Positions 9,903 to 20,592 of a stretch of 64,000 nt of DNA are shown one piece after another. Position 1 is the stretch's first letter. The number at the start of each line of letters is the position of its first letter. Made by a program: the position numbers and the translations under genes. Origin of the DNA: Enterobacter sichuanensis (lineage in GTDB: Bacteria; Pseudomonadota; Gammaproteobacteria; Enterobacterales; Enterobacteriaceae); the NCBI RefSeq assembly GCF_002939185.1, contig NZ_POVL01000003.1:1-64000 (forward strand). Reading direction: 5' to 3'. Below the pieces are notes generated by a model that saw only the letters and a program-made list of their open reading frames with translations, was not told the DNA's origin and searched no databases.

Positions 9903-10859
9903 TTACGCGTTGGCTTCCTTCACTTCGCGGATGCGGTCCTGATACTCGCGCAGTTTCTGCGGCGTCATCATGCGACGCTGATCGTCGAGTACCACACCAC
10001 CGACTTCGTCGGCGATATGCTGAGCGGACTGCAGCATCAGCTTAAAGTTTTGCAGTTCATCACCGTAGGACGGCACCTGCATAAAGATAGTGACGCCCGG
10101 GGTCACGAAATCACCGGTCATTTCCGGATCAAACGTGCCAGGATTGACCATATTGGCCAGGCTGAACAGCGCCGGGCCGCTACCGTCAGGACTCAGATGG
10201 CGATGGAAAATATTCATATCACCAAACTTGAAACCTGCCTGTTGAATACTGTTAAGCAGCACATCACCGTTGAGATGGCTGCCCTGATGTGCGGCCACGT
10301 TCATGATGATCACCGCTTCTTTACGCTGCGGTTTTTCAACAACCGGTTCAGGCTCTGCAACGGGCTCAGGCTCAACGTGCGGGGCCGGGGCAGGCTGCGG
10401 CGCAGGCTGCACATGAACAGGCTGTTGCGGCTGTTGTACCGGCTGTGCAGGCTGCTGTTGAACCGGCTGCGGTGCAGCAGGCTGCTGATGGACAGGCTGT
10501 TGCGGCGGCTGGCGCACCGGCTCTTCTACCGGCTGCGGCGCGTGCTGGCGCGGCTGAGCAGAAGCATACGGCGGTTGATACTGGTGCTGCGCTGGACGGG
10601 GGGCTTCATGCTCCCCATGAGCCGCGCCGGGCGCAGTATTGACCCGATGAACACGAACTTCACCCACGCCGTCGTCGTCGATGCCATCGATGTCATCTTC
10701 ACTGTCATCGTCGTCACGACTGGACTTCATGCGCTTCAGTGGGCGATCGCGAAACATAGAGGAACGCTCTTTACGGCTGGTCCAGAAACCATGTACCAGT
10801 AAAGCGATTATGGCGATCGCGCCAACAATGATTAATATCAGACGCAAATCCTGCATCAT
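9903..10859 (-). CDS. zipA: Cell division protein ZipA
   Basis: An essential division protein that anchors FtsZ to the inner membrane. The chosen ATG gives 318 residues and the conserved N-terminus [17 protein letters not shown], a single transmembrane helix (about 5-27), followed by a basic/acidic stretch ([15 protein letters not shown]). A Pro/Gln-rich linker (about 75-190, many P-V-Q-Q-P repeats) leads to the FtsZ-binding domain (about 190-318), matching E. coli closely. A start 17 codons further upstream lacks support. The linker differs in length from E. coli (328 residues), as expected for a tether. It is divergent from cysZ. Confidence 0.96.
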   Translation of the reverse strand: MMQDLRLILIIVGAIAIIALLVHGFWTSRKERSSMFRDRPLKRMKSSRDDDDSEDDIDGIDDDGVGEVRVHRVNTAPGAAHGEHEAPRPAQHQYQPPYASAQPRQHAPQPVEEPVRQPPQQPVHQQPAAPQPVQQQPAQPVQQPQQPVHVQPAPQPAPAPHVEPEPVAEPEPVVEKPQRKEAVIIMNVAAHQGSHLNGDVLLNSIQQAGFKFGDMNIFHRHLSPDGSGPALFSLANMVNPGTFDPEMTGDFVTPGVTIFMQVPSYGDELQNFKLMLQSAQHIADEVGGVVLDDQRRMMTPQKLREYQDRIREVKEANA

Positions 10860-11089
10860 TATATTCTCTGTTGTTCTAACACCTTGCCACCACGGCAAAC
10901 ATTTACTCACTAAGAGTATTTGCCGTTTACGTCAAGTGCAAGTGCGTGCAGAGCATTCGCAGCATAAAGATGAAGGAAATCGTGCTTTTTGCTGGTTTTT
11001 CGAACATTTCCGAACTGGTCATTGGTCCGTAAGTGGATAATATAGGCGAGCAATTCCACTGGTTGTGAAAAAAGGAGTACAGCCTGGTT

Positions 11090-11851
11090 ATGGTTTCAAC
11101 ATCTTCTTCTCCCCCGCGCAGCGGTGTCTGGTATTTTTCTCAGGGCTGGAAACTGGTCTCCCTGCCGGGTATTCGACGCTTCGTCATTCTGCCGCTGCTG
11201 ATCAACATTATTCTGATGGGCGGCGCGTTCTGGTGGCTGTTCACAAAGCTGGAGAGCTGGATCCCGTCGCTGATGAGCCATGTGCCAGACTGGCTGCAGT
11301 GGCTTAACTACCTGCTCTGGCCGGTGGCGGTGATCTCCGTGCTGCTGGTGTTTGGGTACTTCTTCTCAACGATTGCGAACTGGATAGCTGCCCCGTTTAA
11401 CGGCCTGCTGGCGGAACAGCTGGAAGCACGCCTGACCGGAGCGACGCCACCGGATACCGGCATACTGGGGATCATGAAAGATCTTCCCCGTATCATGAAG
11501 CGCGAGTGGCAGAAATTTGTCTGGTACCTGCCCCGGGCGATTGTGCTGCTTATCCTCTATTTTGTGCCCGGCATTGGCCAGACGGTGGCGCCGGTGCTGT
11601 GGTTCCTCTTCAGCGCCTGGATGTTGGCTATTCAGTACTGCGATTACCCGTTCGATAACCACAAAGTACCGTTTAAAGAGATGCGCACCGCCCTGCGCAC
11701 CCAGAAGGTCGCCAATATGCAGTTCGGCGCCCTGACCAGCCTGTTCACGATGATCCCCTTCCTCAATTTGTTCATTATGCCGGTGGCGGTATGTGGCGCG
11801 ACGGCGATGTGGGTGGACTGCTACCGTGCTAAGCACGCGTTATGGAAATAA
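11090..11851 (+). CDS. cysZ: Sulfate transporter CysZ
   Basis: A 253-residue inner-membrane sulfate transporter, the same length as E. coli CysZ. Hydrophobic helices lie near 30-55, 70-100, 145-185 and 205-235, and the conserved [16 protein letters not shown] and [12 protein letters not shown] stretches are present. CysZ brings in sulfate for cysteine synthesis and is inhibited by sulfite. It lies directly upstream of cysK, 163 bp away, which links uptake to the last step of cysteine synthesis. Confidence 0.96.
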   Translation: MVSTSSSPPRSGVWYFSQGWKLVSLPGIRRFVILPLLINIILMGGAFWWLFTKLESWIPSLMSHVPDWLQWLNYLLWPVAVISVLLVFGYFFSTIANWIAAPFNGLLAEQLEARLTGATPPDTGILGIMKDLPRIMKREWQKFVWYLPRAIVLLILYFVPGIGQTVAPVLWFLFSAWMLAIQYCDYPFDNHKVPFKEMRTALRTQKVANMQFGALTSLFTMIPFLNLFIMPVAVCGATAMWVDCYRAKHALWK

Positions 11852-11944
11852 TGCAAAAATGTGTAAAGCAGGGGTGGCTTATGCCGCCCCTTATTCCATA
11901 CTGATCCCCATTATTTCCTTGCAGTATATAGATATGCGAATTCC

Positions 11945-11976
11945 TTACTTCCCCCTACCTGCTCAACAGGTATGCT
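11945..11976 (+). promoter_or_regulatory. cysK promoter
   Basis: TATGCT at 11971-11976 is a fair -10, preceded by a poor TTACTT at 11945-11950 with over-long spacing, as expected for a CysB-activated promoter. The flanking wording (TATAGATATGCGAA, CATACAGTTAAGGACAGGCC) is close to the E. coli cysK leader as I remember it. Confidence 0.5.
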
Positions 11977-12014
11977 GGGTCGGTATCCCAATTTCATACA
12001 GTTAAGGACAGGCC

Positions 12015-12986
12015 ATGAGTAAGATTTATGAAGACAACTCGCTGACTATCGGTCATACGCCCCTGGTTCGACTGAACCGTATCGGTAATGGACGCATTCT
12101 GGCGAAGGTCGAATCACGTAACCCGAGCTTCAGCGTAAAATGCCGTATCGGTGCAAACATGATTTGGGATGCTGAAAAACGTGGCGTACTGAAGCCTGGC
12201 GTTGAGCTGGTAGAACCGACCAGCGGCAACACCGGTATCGCACTGGCCTATGTGGCGGCGGCGCGTGGCTATAAGCTGACGCTGACCATGCCAGAAACCA
12301 TGAGCATTGAACGTCGCAAGCTGCTCAAAGCGCTGGGCGCGAACCTGGTCCTGACCGAAGGCGCGAAAGGCATGAAAGGTGCCATTCAGAAAGCCGAAGA
12401 GATCGTGGCGAGCGATCCGGCGAAATACCTGCTGCTTCAGCAGTTCAGCAACCCGGCTAACCCTGAAATTCACGAAAAGACTACCGGCCCGGAAATCTGG
12501 GAAGACACTGACGGCCAGATTGATGTCTTTATCTCCGGCGTGGGTACCGGCGGTACGCTGACTGGCGTGTCGCGCTACATTAAAGGCACAAAAGGTAAAA
12601 AAGACCTGATCACCGTTGCGGTTGAACCCACTGACTCCCCGGTTATCACCCAGGCGCTGGCGGGCGAAGAGCTTAAACCAGGCCCGCACAAAATCCAGGG
12701 TATTGGCGCAGGTTTCATTCCGGGCAACCTGGATCTGAAGCTTATTGATAAAGTGGTGACCATCACTAACGAAGAAGCCATCTCTACCGCGCGTCGCCTG
12801 ATGGATGAAGAAGGCATTCTGGCGGGTATCTCTTCCGGTGCGGCCGTTGCGGCAGCGCTCAAACTTCAGGAAGACGAAGCCTTTACCAACAAGAATATTG
12901 TGGTTATCCTTCCTTCTTCGGGTGAGCGTTACTTGAGCACCGCACTGTTTGCCGATCTCTTCACGGAAAAAGAGCTGCAACAGTAA
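12015..12986 (+). CDS. cysK: Cysteine synthase A (O-acetylserine sulfhydrylase)
   Basis: A 323-residue PLP enzyme that makes L-cysteine from O-acetyl-L-serine and sulfide; it also assembles with CysE. The PLP lysine lies in [10 protein letters not shown] (about residue 42), the substrate loop is TSGNTGIAL, and the phosphate-binding loop is [10 protein letters not shown]. Length and sequence match E. coli CysK. A strong AAGGAC ribosome-binding site precedes the ATG. It is followed by a terminator, so it forms its own unit. CysB control is expected from the family, with weak promoter elements visible. Confidence 0.98.
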   Translation: MSKIYEDNSLTIGHTPLVRLNRIGNGRILAKVESRNPSFSVKCRIGANMIWDAEKRGVLKPGVELVEPTSGNTGIALAYVAAARGYKLTLTMPETMSIERRKLLKALGANLVLTEGAKGMKGAIQKAEEIVASDPAKYLLLQQFSNPANPEIHEKTTGPEIWEDTDGQIDVFISGVGTGGTLTGVSRYIKGTKGKKDLITVAVEPTDSPVITQALAGEELKPGPHKIQGIGAGFIPGNLDLKLIDKVVTITNEEAISTARRLMDEEGILAGISSGAAVAAALKLQEDEAFTNKNIVVILPSSGERYLSTALFADLFTEKELQQ

Positions 12987-13008
12987 TGCCAGCATGTTAA
13001 TAACGCGT

Positions 13009-13036
13009 AAAAAAGCACCTTTTCAGGTGCTTTTTT
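13009..13036 (+). terminator. cysK terminator
   Basis: AAAAGCACCT (13011-13020) pairs with AGGTGCTTTT (13025-13034) around TTTC, ending in six T. It lies 23 bp past the cysK stop. Confidence 0.85.
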
Positions 13037-13303
13037 GTGGCCTGCTTCAAACTTTTACCCCTCCTGGCATTGCTTCACCCCGTAGGGTCTGGTATTTAAA
13101 CCAGCAATTATTTTGATGCGTGAAATTAATCAGTGAACGAAATAGCCTTGCTGAATCGATTTTATGATTTGGTTCAAGTCTTGCTTTCGCTGCATAATGT
13201 TTAATGACGATCGAAACGTCAGCGCTAACAATACAGGCTAAAGTTCAGTCGCCAGGCTAGACTTTAGTTCCACAACACTAAACCTATAAGTTGGGGAAAT
13301 ACA
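13037..13303 (+). promoter_or_regulatory. ptsHI-crr promoter region
   Basis: This holds two promoters by resemblance to the E. coli pts leader. The upstream one has TTGGTT (13169-13174), an 18-base spacer and CATAAT (13193-13198). The downstream one has TAGACT (13258-13263). A CRP-like half-match, TGATGCGTGAAATTAATCA, lies at about 13112-13130. The ribosome-binding site GGGGAA is at 13293-13298. No coding region is seen in the 317 bp between cysK and ptsH. The leader seems shorter than in E. coli. Confidence 0.6.
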
Positions 13304-13561
13304 ATGTTCCAGCAAGAAGTTACCATTACCGCTCCGAACGGTCTGCACACCCGCCCTGCTGCTCAGTTTGTTAAAGAAGCGAAAGGCTTCACTTCTGAAA
13401 TCACTGTGACTTCCAACGGCAAAAGCGCCAGCGCAAAAAGCCTGTTCAAACTGCAGACTCTGGGCCTGACTCAGGGCACCGTAGTCACCATCTCTGCGGA
13501 AGGTGAAGACGAGCAGAAAGCAGTTGAGCATCTGGTAAAACTGATGGCTGAGCTCGAGTAA
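13304..13561 (+). CDS. ptsH: PTS phosphocarrier HPr
   Basis: An 85-residue cytoplasmic phosphocarrier of the sugar phosphotransferase system. It takes phosphate from EI on H15 ([12 protein letters not shown]) and hands it to EIIA proteins. S46 is in [11 protein letters not shown]. Essentially identical to E. coli HPr. First gene of ptsH-ptsI-crr; 44 bp before ptsI. It supplies phosphate for the EIIC at 54950, if that protein works through a trans-acting EIIA/EIIB. Confidence 0.98.
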
Positions 13562-13605
13562 GTTTCCGGGTTCTTTTAAATATCAGTCACAAGTAAGGTA
13601 GGGTT

Positions 13606-15333
13606 ATGATTTCAGGCATTTTAGCATCCCCGGGTATCGCTTTCGGCAAAGCACTGCTGCTGAAAGAAGACGAGATCGTCATCGACCGGAAAAAAATTTC
13701 TGCCGACAAGGTTGATCAGGAAGTTGAACGTTTTCTGAGCGGTCGTGCCAAGGCATCTGCGCAACTGGAAGCAATCAAAACTAAAGCTGGCGAAACTTTC
13801 GGTGAAGAAAAAGAAGCCATCTTCGAAGGGCACATCATGCTGCTCGAAGATGAGGAGCTGGAGCAGGAAATCATAGCCCTGATTAAAGATAAAGGCATGA
13901 CGGCCGACGCGGCTGCCCATGAAGTTATCGAAGGTCAGGCAACTGCCCTGGAAGAACTGGATGATGAATACCTGAAAGAGCGTGCGGCTGACGTACGTGA
14001 CATCGGTAAGCGCCTGCTGCGCAACATCCTGGGCCTGGCCATTATCGACCTGAGCGCGATTCAGGATGAAGTGATCCTGGTTGCCGCTGACCTCACCCCG
14101 TCTGAAACCGCACAGCTGAACCTGAAAAAGGTCCTCGGTTTCATCACCGATGCGGGCGGCCGTACCTCCCACACCTCTATCATGGCACGTTCTCTTGAAC
14201 TGCCTGCTATCGTGGGTACCGGTAGCGTCACCTCTCAGGTGAAAAACGGTGACTATCTGATTCTGGATGCCGTAAACAATCTGGTTTACGTCAACCCAAC
14301 TAACGAAGAGATCGAGAAACTGCGCGCAGTTCAGGAGCAGGTTGCGACTGAAAAAGCGGAACTCGCTAAGCTGAAAGACCTGCCAGCCATTACCCTGGAT
14401 GGCCATCAGGTAGAAGTGTGCGCAAACATCGGTACCGTCCGCGACGTTGATGGCGCTGAGCGTAACGGTGCGGAAGGCGTAGGTCTCTATCGTACTGAAT
14501 TCCTGTTCATGGACCGTGACGCCCTGCCGACTGAAGAAGAGCAGTTCGCAGCGTACAAAGCGGTGGCTGAAGCCTGTGGCTCTCAGGCCGTTATCGTCCG
14601 TACCATGGACATCGGTGGCGACAAAGAGCTGCCGTACATGAACTTCCCGAAAGAAGAGAACCCGTTCCTGGGCTGGCGTGCAGTACGTATCGCCATGGAT
14701 CGTAAAGAGATCCTGCGCGATCAGGTTCGTGCGATCCTGCGTGCCTCTGCTTTCGGTAAGCTGCGCATTATGTTCCCGATGATCATCTCTGTTGAAGAAG
14801 TGCGTGCACTGAAGAAAGAGATCGAAATCTACAAACAGGAACTGCGTGACGAAGGTAAAGCGTTTGACGAGTCAATTGAGATCGGCGTGATGGTGGAAAC
14901 ACCAGCGGCGGCAACGATTGCGCGTCATTTAGCCAAAGAAGTTGATTTCTTTAGTATCGGCACCAATGATTTAACGCAGTACACCCTGGCAGTTGACCGT
15001 GGTAATGATATGATTTCACATCTCTACCAGCCAATGTCACCGTCCGTACTGAACTTGATCAAGCAAGTTATTGATGCTTCTCATGCAGAAGGTAAATGGA
15101 CTGGCATGTGTGGTGAGCTTGCAGGCGACGAACGTGCTACACTTCTGTTGCTGGGTATGGGTCTGGACGAATTCTCTATGAGCGCCATTTCCATCCCGCG
15201 CATTAAGAAGATTATCCGTAACACGAACTTCGAAGATGCGAAGGTGTTAGCAGAGCAGGCTCTTGCTCAACCGACAACGGACGAGTTAATGACGCTGGTT
15301 AACAAGTTCATTGAAGAAAAAACAATCTGCTAA
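13606..15333 (+). CDS. ptsI: PTS enzyme I
   Basis: A 575-residue PEP-protein phosphotransferase that starts the PTS cascade. The N-terminal HPr-binding helical domain and the phosphohistidine domain with H189 ([13 protein letters not shown]) lead into the C-terminal PEP-binding barrel. The barrel carries [12 protein letters not shown], the metal/PEP site [12 protein letters not shown] and the catalytic cysteine in GMCGELAGD. Length as in E. coli. It is co-transcribed with ptsH and crr. Codon use is that of a highly expressed gene. Confidence 0.98.
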   Translation: MISGILASPGIAFGKALLLKEDEIVIDRKKISADKVDQEVERFLSGRAKASAQLEAIKTKAGETFGEEKEAIFEGHIMLLEDEELEQEIIALIKDKGMTADAAAHEVIEGQATALEELDDEYLKERAADVRDIGKRLLRNILGLAIIDLSAIQDEVILVAADLTPSETAQLNLKKVLGFITDAGGRTSHTSIMARSLELPAIVGTGSVTSQVKNGDYLILDAVNNLVYVNPTNEEIEKLRAVQEQVATEKAELAKLKDLPAITLDGHQVEVCANIGTVRDVDGAERNGAEGVGLYRTEFLFMDRDALPTEEEQFAAYKAVAEACGSQAVIVRTMDIGGDKELPYMNFPKEENPFLGWRAVRIAMDRKEILRDQVRAILRASAFGKLRIMFPMIISVEEVRALKKEIEIYKQELRDEGKAFDESIEIGVMVETPAAATIARHLAKEVDFFSIGTNDLTQYTLAVDRGNDMISHLYQPMSPSVLNLIKQVIDASHAEGKWTGMCGELAGDERATLLLLGMGLDEFSMSAISIPRIKKIIRNTNFEDAKVLAEQALAQPTTDELMTLVNKFIEEKTIC

Positions 15334-15373
15334 TCCACGAGATGCGGCCCAAATTACTGCTTAGGAGAAGATC

Positions 15374-15883
15374 ATGGGTTTGTTCGATAAACTGAAATCT
15401 CTGGTTTCTGATGATAAGAAAGACTCCGGAACTATTGAGATTGTTGCTCCGCTCTCCGGCGAGATCGTCAACATCGAAGACGTGCCGGATGTAGTGTTTG
15501 CTGAGAAAATCGTTGGTGATGGCATTGCTATCAAACCAACTGGCAACAAAATGGTTGCTCCAGTTGACGGCACCATCGGTAAAATTTTTGAAACCAACCA
15601 TGCGTTCTCTATCGAATCTGATAGCGGTATCGAACTGTTCGTTCACTTCGGTATCGACACCGTTGAACTGAAAGGCGAAGGCTTCAAACGTATCGCGGAA
15701 GAAGGCCAGCGTGTTAAAGTTGGCGACCCGGTCATTGAATTCGATCTGCCACTGCTGGAAGAAAAAGCCAAGTCTACCCTGACGCCGGTTGTTATTTCCA
15801 ACATGGACGAAATCAAAGAACTGATCAAACTGTCTGGCAGCGTCACCGTGGGTGAAACCCCGGTTATCCGCATCAAGAAGTAA
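15374..15883 (+). CDS. crr: PTS glucose-specific EIIA (EIIAGlc)
   Basis: A 169-residue cytoplasmic EIIA, the same length as E. coli Crr. It phosphorylates the glucose EIIBC and, by its phosphorylation state, regulates adenylate cyclase and sugar permeases (catabolite repression, inducer exclusion). H75 and the phospho-acceptor H90 lie in TNHAFSI and [15 protein letters not shown]; an amphipathic N-terminus ([11 protein letters not shown]) binds membrane. AGGAG precedes the ATG. A strong terminator follows. Confidence 0.98.
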   Translation: MGLFDKLKSLVSDDKKDSGTIEIVAPLSGEIVNIEDVPDVVFAEKIVGDGIAIKPTGNKMVAPVDGTIGKIFETNHAFSIESDSGIELFVHFGIDTVELKGEGFKRIAEEGQRVKVGDPVIEFDLPLLEEKAKSTLTPVVISNMDEIKELIKLSGSVTVGETPVIRIKK

Positions 15884-15898
15884 TTCTTGCCGCACAGT

Positions 15899-15925
15899 AA
15901 AATGGCGCCTTCGGGCGCCATTTTT
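15899..15925 (+). terminator. crr terminator (bidirectional)
   Basis: A perfect 11-bp stem, AAAATGGCGCC (15899-15909) with its complement at 15914-15924, closes on a TTCG tetraloop and is followed by T. It can also serve the convergent pdxK, whose stop is at 15928. Confidence 0.9.
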
Positions 15926-15927
15926 GT

Positions 15928-16764
15928 TTATGCGGGGAGGATGAGTTCGTCATACCCTTTCGACTGCGTATACAGCATCACGTCAGTCACCCGATCGCCG
16001 GCCATACGGATGGCATCGGCAACGGTTTTTCCCTCAACAATGCCGCTCACCAGTTCCGAGCAGAACAGATCGCCCGTTCCTTTTAGATCGGTTTCCACGC
16101 GCGGATGCGCGCTGACGGTAATCCCCTCACGCGTGACCAGCACCACGTGGATGTTTTGCGGATCGTCAGCCACCGGCGCGCTGGTGATGGCCACCCATTT
16201 CAGTGTGTCGGAGAGCAATCCCTGCGCTGCTGAAATCGCGCTTTCCGGTGTACGACACGGTTTGCCGCTTAAGACTTCCAGTTCGTAGACGTTTGGCGTA
16301 ATCCCCTGCGCCAGCGGCAGCAGGTGCTCCCTATACGCTTCGGGAATATCGGGCTTTACGTACATCCCGCTGTCGATATCGCCGATAACCGGGTCGACCA
16401 GCACCAGCAGGTCTGGATGCTGTGCTTTAACCGCCTTCAGCCACTGCGCCAGCAGGGCAATCTGGCTGGCGCTGCCCATATAGCCGGTAGTAACCGCTTT
16501 AAACTCGCGCAGGATCTCGCGCTCTTCCAGCGCCTTCAGATAGCCGCTGAACCACTCATCGGGGATCACCCCGCCGTAGAAGGTGTCATAGTGCGGTGTG
16601 TTACTAAACAGCACCGTCGGTACGGCGGTGACGTTCAGCCTGTGGGTACGAATATTCGGTACCGCGATACTGTTCCCGACGCTGCCGTAAACCACCTGCG
16701 ACTGCACCGCGACAATGTCGGTTTGCTGCGCCCGGGTGTTATCCCGGAATAGAATCATCTCCAT
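15928..16764 (-). CDS. pdxK: Pyridoxine/pyridoxal/pyridoxamine kinase
   Basis: A 278-residue ribokinase-fold enzyme phosphorylating B6 vitamers at the 5' hydroxyl to feed PLP supply. Visible are the substrate region ([19 protein letters not shown]), VDPVIGD, and the catalytic GTGD anion hole in [15 protein letters not shown]. coli PdxK has 283 residues; the C-terminus here ends earlier (ELILPA). Two ATGs two codons apart are possible starts; the first was taken. It directly follows cysM (5 bp), both encoding PLP-related proteins. In E. coli yfeK and yfeS lie between the two; they are absent here. Confidence 0.92.
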   Translation of the reverse strand: MEMILFRDNTRAQQTDIVAVQSQVVYGSVGNSIAVPNIRTHRLNVTAVPTVLFSNTPHYDTFYGGVIPDEWFSGYLKALEEREILREFKAVTTGYMGSASQIALLAQWLKAVKAQHPDLLVLVDPVIGDIDSGMYVKPDIPEAYREHLLPLAQGITPNVYELEVLSGKPCRTPESAISAAQGLLSDTLKWVAITSAPVADDPQNIHVVLVTREGITVSAHPRVETDLKGTGDLFCSELVSGIVEGKTVADAIRMAGDRVTDVMLYTQSKGYDELILPA

Positions 16765-16769
16765 GACGC

Positions 16770-17681
16770 TTAAATCCCCGCCCCCTGCGAATAACTCTCT
16801 TCACCAAAAACGCCGGTCGACAGATAGCGATCGCCGCGGTCGCAAATAATTGCCACCACAACGGCACCGGGATTCTCCTGCGCTACCCGAATCGCGCCTG
16901 CCACCGCGCCACCCGAACTGACCCCGCAAAAGATGCCTTCACGCACGGCCAGTTCACGCATGGTATTCTCCGCCTCGCGCTGATGAATATCCAGCACCTG
17001 ATCCACCAGCTGCGCATTAAAAATGCCCGGCATATATTCCGCAGGCCAGCGGCGAATGCCAGGAATGCTGCTCCCCTCTTCCGGCTGCAGCCCAACGATG
17101 GTAACGGCTTTCGCCTGCTCGCGCAGAAAACGCGACACGCCGGTAATGGTGCCAGTGGTGCCCATGCTGGAGACAAAATGGGTTATCCGTCCGTCGGTCT
17201 GCTGCCAGATTTCCGGGCCGGTGGTGGTGTAGTGGGCGTAAGGGTTGTCCGGGTTATTGAACTGATCGAGCAGTTTACCCTCGCCGCGCTCAGCCATGGC
17301 TAATGCTAAATCGCGCGCGCCTTCCATTCCCTGCTCTTTGGTCACCAGAATCAGTTCGGCCCCGTAGGCACGCATCGCGGCGCGTCGCTCCTGGCTCATG
17401 TTGTCCGGCATCAGCAGCTTCATACGGTAGCCTTTCAGCGCCGCAATCATCGCCAGAGCGATACCGGTGTTGCCGCTGGTGGCTTCGATCAACACATCGC
17501 CGGGTTTGATTTCACCGCGCTTTTCGGCCTGGACAATCATCGACAGCGCCGCACGATCTTTTACCGACCCGGCCGGGTTATTGCCTTCGAGTTTGACCCA
17601 GATTTCGCTGCCGTTAGCTGGCCCCATGCGCTGAAGCTTGACCAGAGGGGTGTTGCCGATGGTGTGTTCGAGTGTATTCAC
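16770..17681 (-). CDS. cysM: Cysteine synthase B
   Basis: A 303-residue PLP enzyme, the second O-acetylserine sulfhydrylase, which can also use thiosulfate to give S-sulfocysteine. PLP lysine in [11 protein letters not shown] (about residue 41), TSGNTGIAL loop, and phosphate loop [11 protein letters not shown]. Length as in E. coli CysM. It belongs to the sulfate/thiosulfate operon but is separated from cysA by 118 bp holding a REP element, so mRNA level may differ from the transporter genes. Confidence 0.97.
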   Translation of the reverse strand: MNTLEHTIGNTPLVKLQRMGPANGSEIWVKLEGNNPAGSVKDRAALSMIVQAEKRGEIKPGDVLIEATSGNTGIALAMIAALKGYRMKLLMPDNMSQERRAAMRAYGAELILVTKEQGMEGARDLALAMAERGEGKLLDQFNNPDNPYAHYTTTGPEIWQQTDGRITHFVSSMGTTGTITGVSRFLREQAKAVTIVGLQPEEGSSIPGIRRWPAEYMPGIFNAQLVDQVLDIHQREAENTMRELAVREGIFCGVSSGGAVAGAIRVAQENPGAVVVAIICDRGDRYLSTGVFGEESYSQGAGI

Positions 17682-17701
17682 GATTTTTACTCAATAAAAA
17701 A

Positions 17702-17778
17702 GCCGGGTGGCGCGCAGCGATCCCGGCCTACAAGACGCAGTTTTAGCTGTAGGCCCGGTCAGCGCAGCGCCACCGGGC
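17702..17778. repeat. REP pair (BIME)
   Basis: Two inverted REP units: GCCGGGTGGCGC... at 17702 and ...GCGCCACCGGGC ending at 17778, around a short spacer. It lies between cysA and cysM, where such elements can stabilise the upstream mRNA. Confidence 0.8.
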
Positions 17779-17799
17779 GATAAACATCCTAATAACCTA

Positions 17800-18894
17800 T
17801 CAGGCTGACTCCGCCAGAGCAATATCCTCGCGCGTCTCGATGCGCTCATTTCCGTGATAAATACGGGCATGCTGCAGACCGACAAACAGCCGCTCTCCGC
17901 GGTGCGGCGGAACGTCGTCGCGCATCACGACGGTCAGCGGCTCGGTATACCAGCCCAGCGGTTGTACCACCAGTTGGGTGTAGTGTCCTTTAGGGCTCGC
18001 TTCCAGCACCTGTACCGGCAGCGGTGAATCCAGGCTGGTTCGGCGGCTTACGTCCACTTCCCACGGGCGCAGGAACAGATCAACCGGGCCCTGGTGCGCG
18101 GAGGTATAGCCCAGCGGCCAGCGGTGCGCCCCTACATGGAATTGACCGCCGCGAATGGTGCCCTGCAGACGGTTGACCTCGCCCATAAATTCCAGCACGA
18201 AGCGGGTCGCCGGTTCACGCCACAGCTGTTCTGGCTCGTCAACCTGTTCAATGTTGCCCTGGCTCATGACCACCACGCGATCCGCGACTTCCATCGCCTC
18301 TTCCTGATCGTGGGTCACGAACACGCTGGTAAACTTCAGCTCTTCATGGAGCTGACGCAGCCAGCGACGCAGCTCTTTACGCACCTGCGCATCCAGCGCG
18401 CCGAAGGGTTCATCCAGCAGCAGAATTTGCGGTTCAACAGCTAACGCACGCGCCAGCGCCACGCGCTGTTTCTGCCCGCCGGACAGCTGCGCCGGGAAAC
18501 GGTCCGCCAGGTGAGCCAGCTGTACCATCTCAAGCAGTTTGGTCACTTTCGCCTTAATGGTTGCCGCATCCGGGCGTTCACGACGCGGCAGCACGGTCAG
18601 GCCAAAGGCGATATTGTCAAACACGGTCATGTGGCGGAACAGCGCGTAGTGCTGGAACACAAACCCCACCTTACGGTCGCGGGCATGCAGACGGCTCACG
18701 TCGGTGCCGTGGAAGCGGATATGCCCGCTGGTCTGATGCTCAAGCCCGGCGATAATGCGCAGCAGCGTGGTTTTACCCGAGCCAGACGGCCCCAGCAGCG
18801 CCACCATTTGTCCGGAAGGGATATCCAGCGAGATATCATTCAGCACCTGGGTGCGACCAAAAGACTTCTTAATATTGGCAATCTCAATGCTCAT
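17800..18894 (-). CDS. cysA: Sulfate/thiosulfate ABC transporter ATPase CysA
   Basis: A 364-residue ABC ATPase that powers the CysTW permease. Walker [10 protein letters not shown] (about 35-43), Q-loop in FVFQHYALF, signature LSGGQKQR, Walker [13 protein letters not shown] and the switch His in VFVTHDQ are all present. A C-terminal TOBE-like regulatory domain covers about 240-350. It overlaps cysW by 11 bp. Fourth gene of cysPTWA-cysM; induced under sulfur limitation through CysB in the family. Confidence 0.97.
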   Translation of the reverse strand: MSIEIANIKKSFGRTQVLNDISLDIPSGQMVALLGPSGSGKTTLLRIIAGLEHQTSGHIRFHGTDVSRLHARDRKVGFVFQHYALFRHMTVFDNIAFGLTVLPRRERPDAATIKAKVTKLLEMVQLAHLADRFPAQLSGGQKQRVALARALAVEPQILLLDEPFGALDAQVRKELRRWLRQLHEELKFTSVFVTHDQEEAMEVADRVVVMSQGNIEQVDEPEQLWREPATRFVLEFMGEVNRLQGTIRGGQFHVGAHRWPLGYTSAHQGPVDLFLRPWEVDVSRRTSLDSPLPVQVLEASPKGHYTQLVVQPLGWYTEPLTVVMRDDVPPHRGERLFVGLQHARIYHGNERIETREDIALAESA

Positions 18895-19759
18895 GATTTC
18901 CCTCCTGATGCTGACGTTTTTCCTGATTTTCTAAACGCCACTGCACCACACTCTTCAAAAACAGGGTCAAAATGGCCATCAGCGTCAGCAACGCTGCGGC
19001 AGTAAAGGCGCCGATGGTGTTGTAGTCCTGCTGCAGCAACTCAATCTGCAGCGGCAGCGACAGGGTTTCACCGCGAATGGAGCCGGAGACGACGGAAACG
19101 GCACCGAACTCGCCAATTGCGCGGGCGTTGGTCAACACCACGCCGTAAAGCAGCGCCCAGCGGATATTCGGCAGCGTCACGCGGCGGAACATCTGCCAGC
19201 CTGACGCGCCCAGCAGCACCGCCGCTTCATCTTCGTTGCTCCCCTGGCTTAACATCACCGGTACCAGCTCACGCACCACAAATGGACAGGTGACGAAGAT
19301 GGTGACCAGCACCATGCCTGGCCAGGCAAACATGATCTGCAGGTTATGCGCATCCAGCCAGCCGCCCAGCGGACCGTTGGAGCCGTAAAAGAGCAGATAC
19401 ACCAGACCCGCCACCACCGGCGAGACGGCAAAAGGAATATCCAGCAGGGTGAGCAGCAGCTGACGTCCCGGGAAGTTAAAGCGCGTCACCAGCCACGCCA
19501 GCAGAGTACCGAACACCAGGTTCACCGGCACGGTGATCAATGCAATCAGCACGGTCAGCCAGATGGCGTGGAGCATATCCGGGTTCGCCAGGTTTTCCAG
19601 CGCAGGCATCAGCCCCTTGCTGAACGCCTGAACGAAGATATAAATCGTCGGCACGACGAGAATGAGGGCGGACACCAGCACGCCCGCCCCAATCAGAAAC
19701 CATTTCCCCCAGTTAATACGGGGCACATCGTATCGCTTCAATTGCGTAACTTCCGCCAT
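18884..19759 (-). CDS. cysW: Sulfate/thiosulfate ABC permease CysW
   Basis: A 291-residue inner-membrane permease with six hydrophobic segments and the ABC-permease EAA loop ([22 protein letters not shown]) that contacts CysA. It pairs with CysT to form the channel for sulfate and thiosulfate delivered by CysP or Sbp. It overlaps cysT by 1 bp and cysA by 11 bp, so it is translationally coupled. Length and sequence match E. coli. Confidence 0.97.
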   Translation of the reverse strand: MAEVTQLKRYDVPRINWGKWFLIGAGVLVSALILVVPTIYIFVQAFSKGLMPALENLANPDMLHAIWLTVLIALITVPVNLVFGTLLAWLVTRFNFPGRQLLLTLLDIPFAVSPVVAGLVYLLFYGSNGPLGGWLDAHNLQIMFAWPGMVLVTIFVTCPFVVRELVPVMLSQGSNEDEAAVLLGASGWQMFRRVTLPNIRWALLYGVVLTNARAIGEFGAVSVVSGSIRGETLSLPLQIELLQQDYNTIGAFTAAALLTLMAILTLFLKSVVQWRLENQEKRQHQEGNHEH

Positions 19760-20592
19760 CAGTGACCTACCACACGTCGACCAAAGCGACTTTGCAGAGT
19801 GTTAATCGAGTACAGCAGCAGCAGCGAGGCCGCCAGGATCACCGAAGCGATCGCGCTCGCCGCCGGATAATCAAACTCCTGCAGACGGATGAAAATCATC
19901 AGCGAGGTCACTTCCGTTTTCCAGGCAATGTTCCCGGCGATAAAAATCACTGCGCCGAACTCACCGAGGCTGCGGGTAAACGACAGCGCAATACCCGCCA
20001 TCAGCGCCGGGGAGAGCTCCGGCAGAACCACCTTGCGGAAACTCTGCCAGCGCGTGGCGCCGAGCGTTTCCGCCGCTTCTTCATATTCCGGCCCCAACTC
20101 TTCCAGCACCGGCTGCACGGTACGCACCACAAACGGAATACTGGTAAAGGCCATCGCTACTGCGATACCGAGCCAGGTATAGGTCACCTTGATGTCAAAC
20201 TTCGCCAGCCACTCACCGTACAACCCGTTAACGGAGAAGAGCGACGCGAGGGTTAAGCCAGCAACCGCCGTTGGCAGTGCAAACGGCAGATCCATCAGTG
20301 CGTCAAGCAGCGTACGGCCCGGGAAGCGATAGCGGGTTAAGATCCACGCCATCAGCAGGCCAAACACGCCGTTAAAAATGGAGGCGACAAACGCTGACAG
20401 CAGCGTCACCTTATAGGCCGCCACCACCTGCGGGTTGGTGATGACCTCCCAGTACTGCGCCCAGCTCATCTGCGCGAGCTGCATTACCAGCGCGCTGAGC
20501 GGCAACAACAGGATCAGGCAGACGAACAGCAGGCTGGTCCCAAGGCTTAAGGTAAAACCCGGCAGCACGCGTTTAGTCGATACTGCAAACAT
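19759..20592 (-). CDS. cysT: Sulfate/thiosulfate ABC permease CysT (CysU)
   Basis: A 277-residue membrane permease with six predicted helices and the EAA loop EYEEAAETLGATRWQSFRKV. It forms the heterodimeric channel with CysW. One-base overlaps on both sides (cysP stop, cysW start) show tight coupling. Also called cysU. No anomaly. Confidence 0.97.
   Translation of the reverse strand: MFAVSTKRVLPGFTLSLGTSLLFVCLILLLPLSALVMQLAQMSWAQYWEVITNPQVVAAYKVTLLSAFVASIFNGVFGLLMAWILTRYRFPGRTLLDALMDLPFALPTAVAGLTLASLFSVNGLYGEWLAKFDIKVTYTWLGIAVAMAFTSIPFVVRTVQPVLEELGPEYEEAAETLGATRWQSFRKVVLPELSPALMAGIALSFTRSLGEFGAVIFIAGNIAWKTEVTSLMIFIRLQEFDYPAASAIASVILAASLLLLYSINTLQSRFGRRVVGH

Noticed and set aside
10370-10610. 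Repetitive tract that could be taken for a CRISPR or satellite
   Set aside because: It is the Pro/Gln-rich linker of ZipA; units are short, imperfect and in coding frame. No CRISPR array is present anywhere in the window.
10017-10802. A 261-codon frame opposite zipA
   Set aside because: Arises from the Pro/Gln-rich repeats of the ZipA linker read backwards as Arg/Leu repeats.
12114-12995. A 293-codon frame opposite cysK, and a 261-codon frame opposite ptsI
   Set aside because: Antisense to highly expressed conserved genes; Phe/Gln/Arg-rich translations typical of complementary strands.
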